Positions 62,652 to 64,000 of a stretch of 64,000 nucleotides of DNA are shown in pieces. Each line of letters begins with the position of its first letter. The first letter of the stretch is position 1. The translations under genes and the position numbers were made by a program. The notes beneath the pieces are model-generated. The model was not told the DNA's origin and did no database searches. It was given only the letters and a program-made list of their open reading frames with translations. Source of the stretch: Xanthobacter autotrophicus (GTDB taxonomy: Bacteria; Pseudomonadota; Alphaproteobacteria; Rhizobiales; Xanthobacteraceae); contig NZ_JAIVFN010000009.1 of NCBI RefSeq assembly GCF_030015065.1, positions 1-64,000 on the forward strand. Reading direction: 5' to 3'.

Positions 62652-63128
62652 CTGTTTGTTCCTCCCTGCCGCAGGTCAGCCGGGGCAGGACCTGCGTACG
62701 CGCCGTTCCCAAGACAGATCTGTGTCTGCTTCACCTTGAGCGGGCCTTGAACCGAACCTCTTGAACCGAACCCCTTGACCCATGTCTGGCGCACGGCCCG
62801 GGACGCCCCTGCCCGGACCGGCGATGGCTTTCTGGATTGGCAAGCCTAGCATTGATTGTGCCACGATACACGGTCGGTGCTTGCCCGTGCCCCACCGCGC
62901 CCGATCGCATATGCAGCCGCTCAAAGACGCGGCGATGCGTTCGATTTTCGGCCTGCGCGCCGTTTTGAAATCGAACGCCGGCATACGCATTCCCGTGGGA
63001 CACCCCTTCGCCTTCAGGCGCTTCGGCCTGCGATCCGCTCCCGAGCGGCTGGCATGGCCGTTGCTGCACCCGGCCACACGCCCGCGTCCCGGAGAACGGC
63101 GTCGCGCAGGCCCCAAGGAGGAAGGCCC
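62652..63128. promoter_or_regulatory. Divergent region between activator and CobW-like gene
   Basis: 477 bp without a convincing gene. It holds a direct repeat TTGAACCGAACC at 62747-62758 and 62761-62772 (14-bp period) and a dyad AGACAGATCTGTGTCT near 62712-62727 with a perfect ACAGATCTGT core. Open frames here have no ribosome site or family resemblance. The repeats may serve either divergent gene. Confidence 0.45.
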
Positions 63129-64000
63129 ATGATCGAGGTTCCCGGCGCGGCCGGCCCCCGCGACCCCAGCCCGGTGGATGACGGCGACGACCGCATTCCC
63201 GTCACCCTGCTCACCGGCTTCCTGGGCGCGGGCAAGACCACGCTGCTCAACCGCCTGATCAAGCAGCCCGCCATGGCTGGAACAGCGGTGCTCATCAACG
63301 AATTCGGCGCGGTGGCCATCGACCACCATCTGGTGGAGAGCGTGGACGAGACCATGCTGGTGCTCGACTCCGGCTGCGTCTGCTGCACCGTGCAGGGCGA
63401 TCTGGTCAAAGCCCTGGCTCTGCTCCACGAGCGCCTCGCCCGCAGGGAGATCCCGCAGATCCGCCGGGTGGTGATCGAGACCACGGGCCTTGCCGACCCG
63501 CTTCCGGTCATCTCGACGCTGATGGAGGAGCGCTTCGTCCGCGCCCGCTATCGCTGCGACAGCGTGCTGACCGTGGTGGATGCAAGCCTCGGCGCCGGCC
63601 AATTGGACCGGCATCGCGAAGCGGTGCGGCAGGTGGCTGCAGCGGACCGCCTGCTGATCACCAAGCGCGATCTGGCCGACCGCACCGGCAGCGAGCGGCT
63701 GGACGCACGCCTTCAGGCCCTCAATCCGGGCGCGGTCCGGCTCGCCGTCTCCCATGGCGAGATCGACCCCGCGCTCCTGTTCGGCGCCGGGATCTATTCG
63801 GCCGCCGGCAAGCACCCCGACATCGCCGCCTGGCTGGGCGAGGAGGCCCGCCGGGGCGGGCACGCCCGGCCGCCGGCCGGCGACGGCGACGCCAGCCGCC
63901 ATGAGGACGGGGTGGGCAGCTTCGCCATCCATTTCGACCGCCCGGTGCCGTGGCGCGGCTTTGCGGTCGCCATGGGGCGCATCCTGACCGACCACGCGAG
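63129..64000 (+). CDS. COG0523/CobW-family GTPase metallochaperone (3' partial)
   Basis: At least 290 residues, cut by the right edge. It has the G3E GTPase features: P-loop LLTGFLGAGKTTLLNRL (Walker A GAGKTT), the metal-binding GCVCCTV (CXCC type) and LITKRDLAD for guanine recognition. The family delivers or senses metal ions (Zn, Co, Fe). It is divergent from the activator of a metal-dependent carboxylase; supply of a metal to that enzyme is an attractive inference but unproved. A GGAGGAAGG ribosome site precedes ATG 63129. Confidence 0.92.
   Translation, partial: MIEVPGAAGPRDPSPVDDGDDRIPVTLLTGFLGAGKTTLLNRLIKQPAMAGTAVLINEFGAVAIDHHLVESVDETMLVLDSGCVCCTVQGDLVKALALLHERLARREIPQIRRVVIETTGLADPLPVISTLMEERFVRARYRCDSVLTVVDASLGAGQLDRHREAVRQVAAADRLLITKRDLADRTGSERLDARLQALNPGAVRLAVSHGEIDPALLFGAGIYSAAGKHPDIAAWLGEEARRGGHARPPAGDGDASRHEDGVGSFAIHFDRPVPWRGFAVAMGRILTDHA

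Overview
This is a GC-rich bacterial chromosome segment, most likely from a hyphomicrobial alphaproteobacterium near Xanthobacter, Azorhizobium or Ancylobacter. The evidence is the codon and GC profile, a BioR-type biotin operon that includes bioZ, a PutA/Lrp-type PutR pair, a ketone-carboxylase gene cluster with a sigma-54 activator, and intergenic palindromic repeats of the kind common in this group. The assignment is an inference from gene content; no rRNA or marker gene is present.

Layout. Bases 1-11.6 kb hold ordinary chromosomal genes: an ABC permease (cut by the window edge), a polysaccharide deacetylase, a beta-hydroxyacid-type dehydrogenase, a small cysteine-rich secreted protein, putA with its divergent regulator, a DUF2189 membrane protein, a Nudix protein with a histone-H1-like tail, and a SIMPL-domain protein. 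Bases 11.6-23.7 kb form a decayed integrative element that starts at a tRNA-Ile2(CAU) gene. It contains an integrase N-terminal scrap, truncated foreign genes, a tRNA-Arg, a serine recombinase, an IS5/IS427-type transposase missing its left end, the 3' end of trbI plus its DUF2274 partner, two toxin-antitoxin pairs (RES/Xre and VapBC), an integrase C-terminal fragment, a restriction-modification locus with a controller gene and a frameshifted nuclease, and an ArdC-like remnant. Bases 23.8-31.7 kb encode a D-galactarate to 2-oxoglutarate route: galactarate dehydratase, transporter, keto-deoxyglucarate dehydratase and 2-oxoglutarate semialdehyde dehydrogenase. It has two GntR regulators and the wreck of a uronate dehydrogenase gene.

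Bases 32.2-37.0 kb hold bioR and the bioF-bioD-bioA-bioZ operon, with BioR boxes in front of both. Bases 37.4-40.8 kb hold an AcfC-like binding protein and an ECF sigma/anti-sigma pair. The sigma gene shares an apparent promoter motif with a divergently transcribed secreted SnoaL-like gene. Bases 40.9-47.4 kb hold a group of unrecognised genes: a zinc-ribbon protein, a 643-residue protein with a HELGH motif, a HEPN-like protein, and a 1049-residue protein combining a deaminase-like zinc motif, a glycine zipper, five 52-residue repeats and a very acidic tail. This is the best candidate here for an undescribed system.

Bases 47.7-52 kb carry a small hypothetical gene, a two-subunit molybdenum hydroxylase of isoquinoline-oxidoreductase type and a SphA-like outer-membrane protein. 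Bases 52.4-62.7 kb carry a five-gene operon whose gene order and sizes resemble acetophenone carboxylase apcABCDE, preceded by a good sigma-54 promoter and its AcoR/AcxR-type activator. A divergent COG0523/CobW GTPase is cut by the right edge. Three classes of dispersed palindromic repeat lie between genes.
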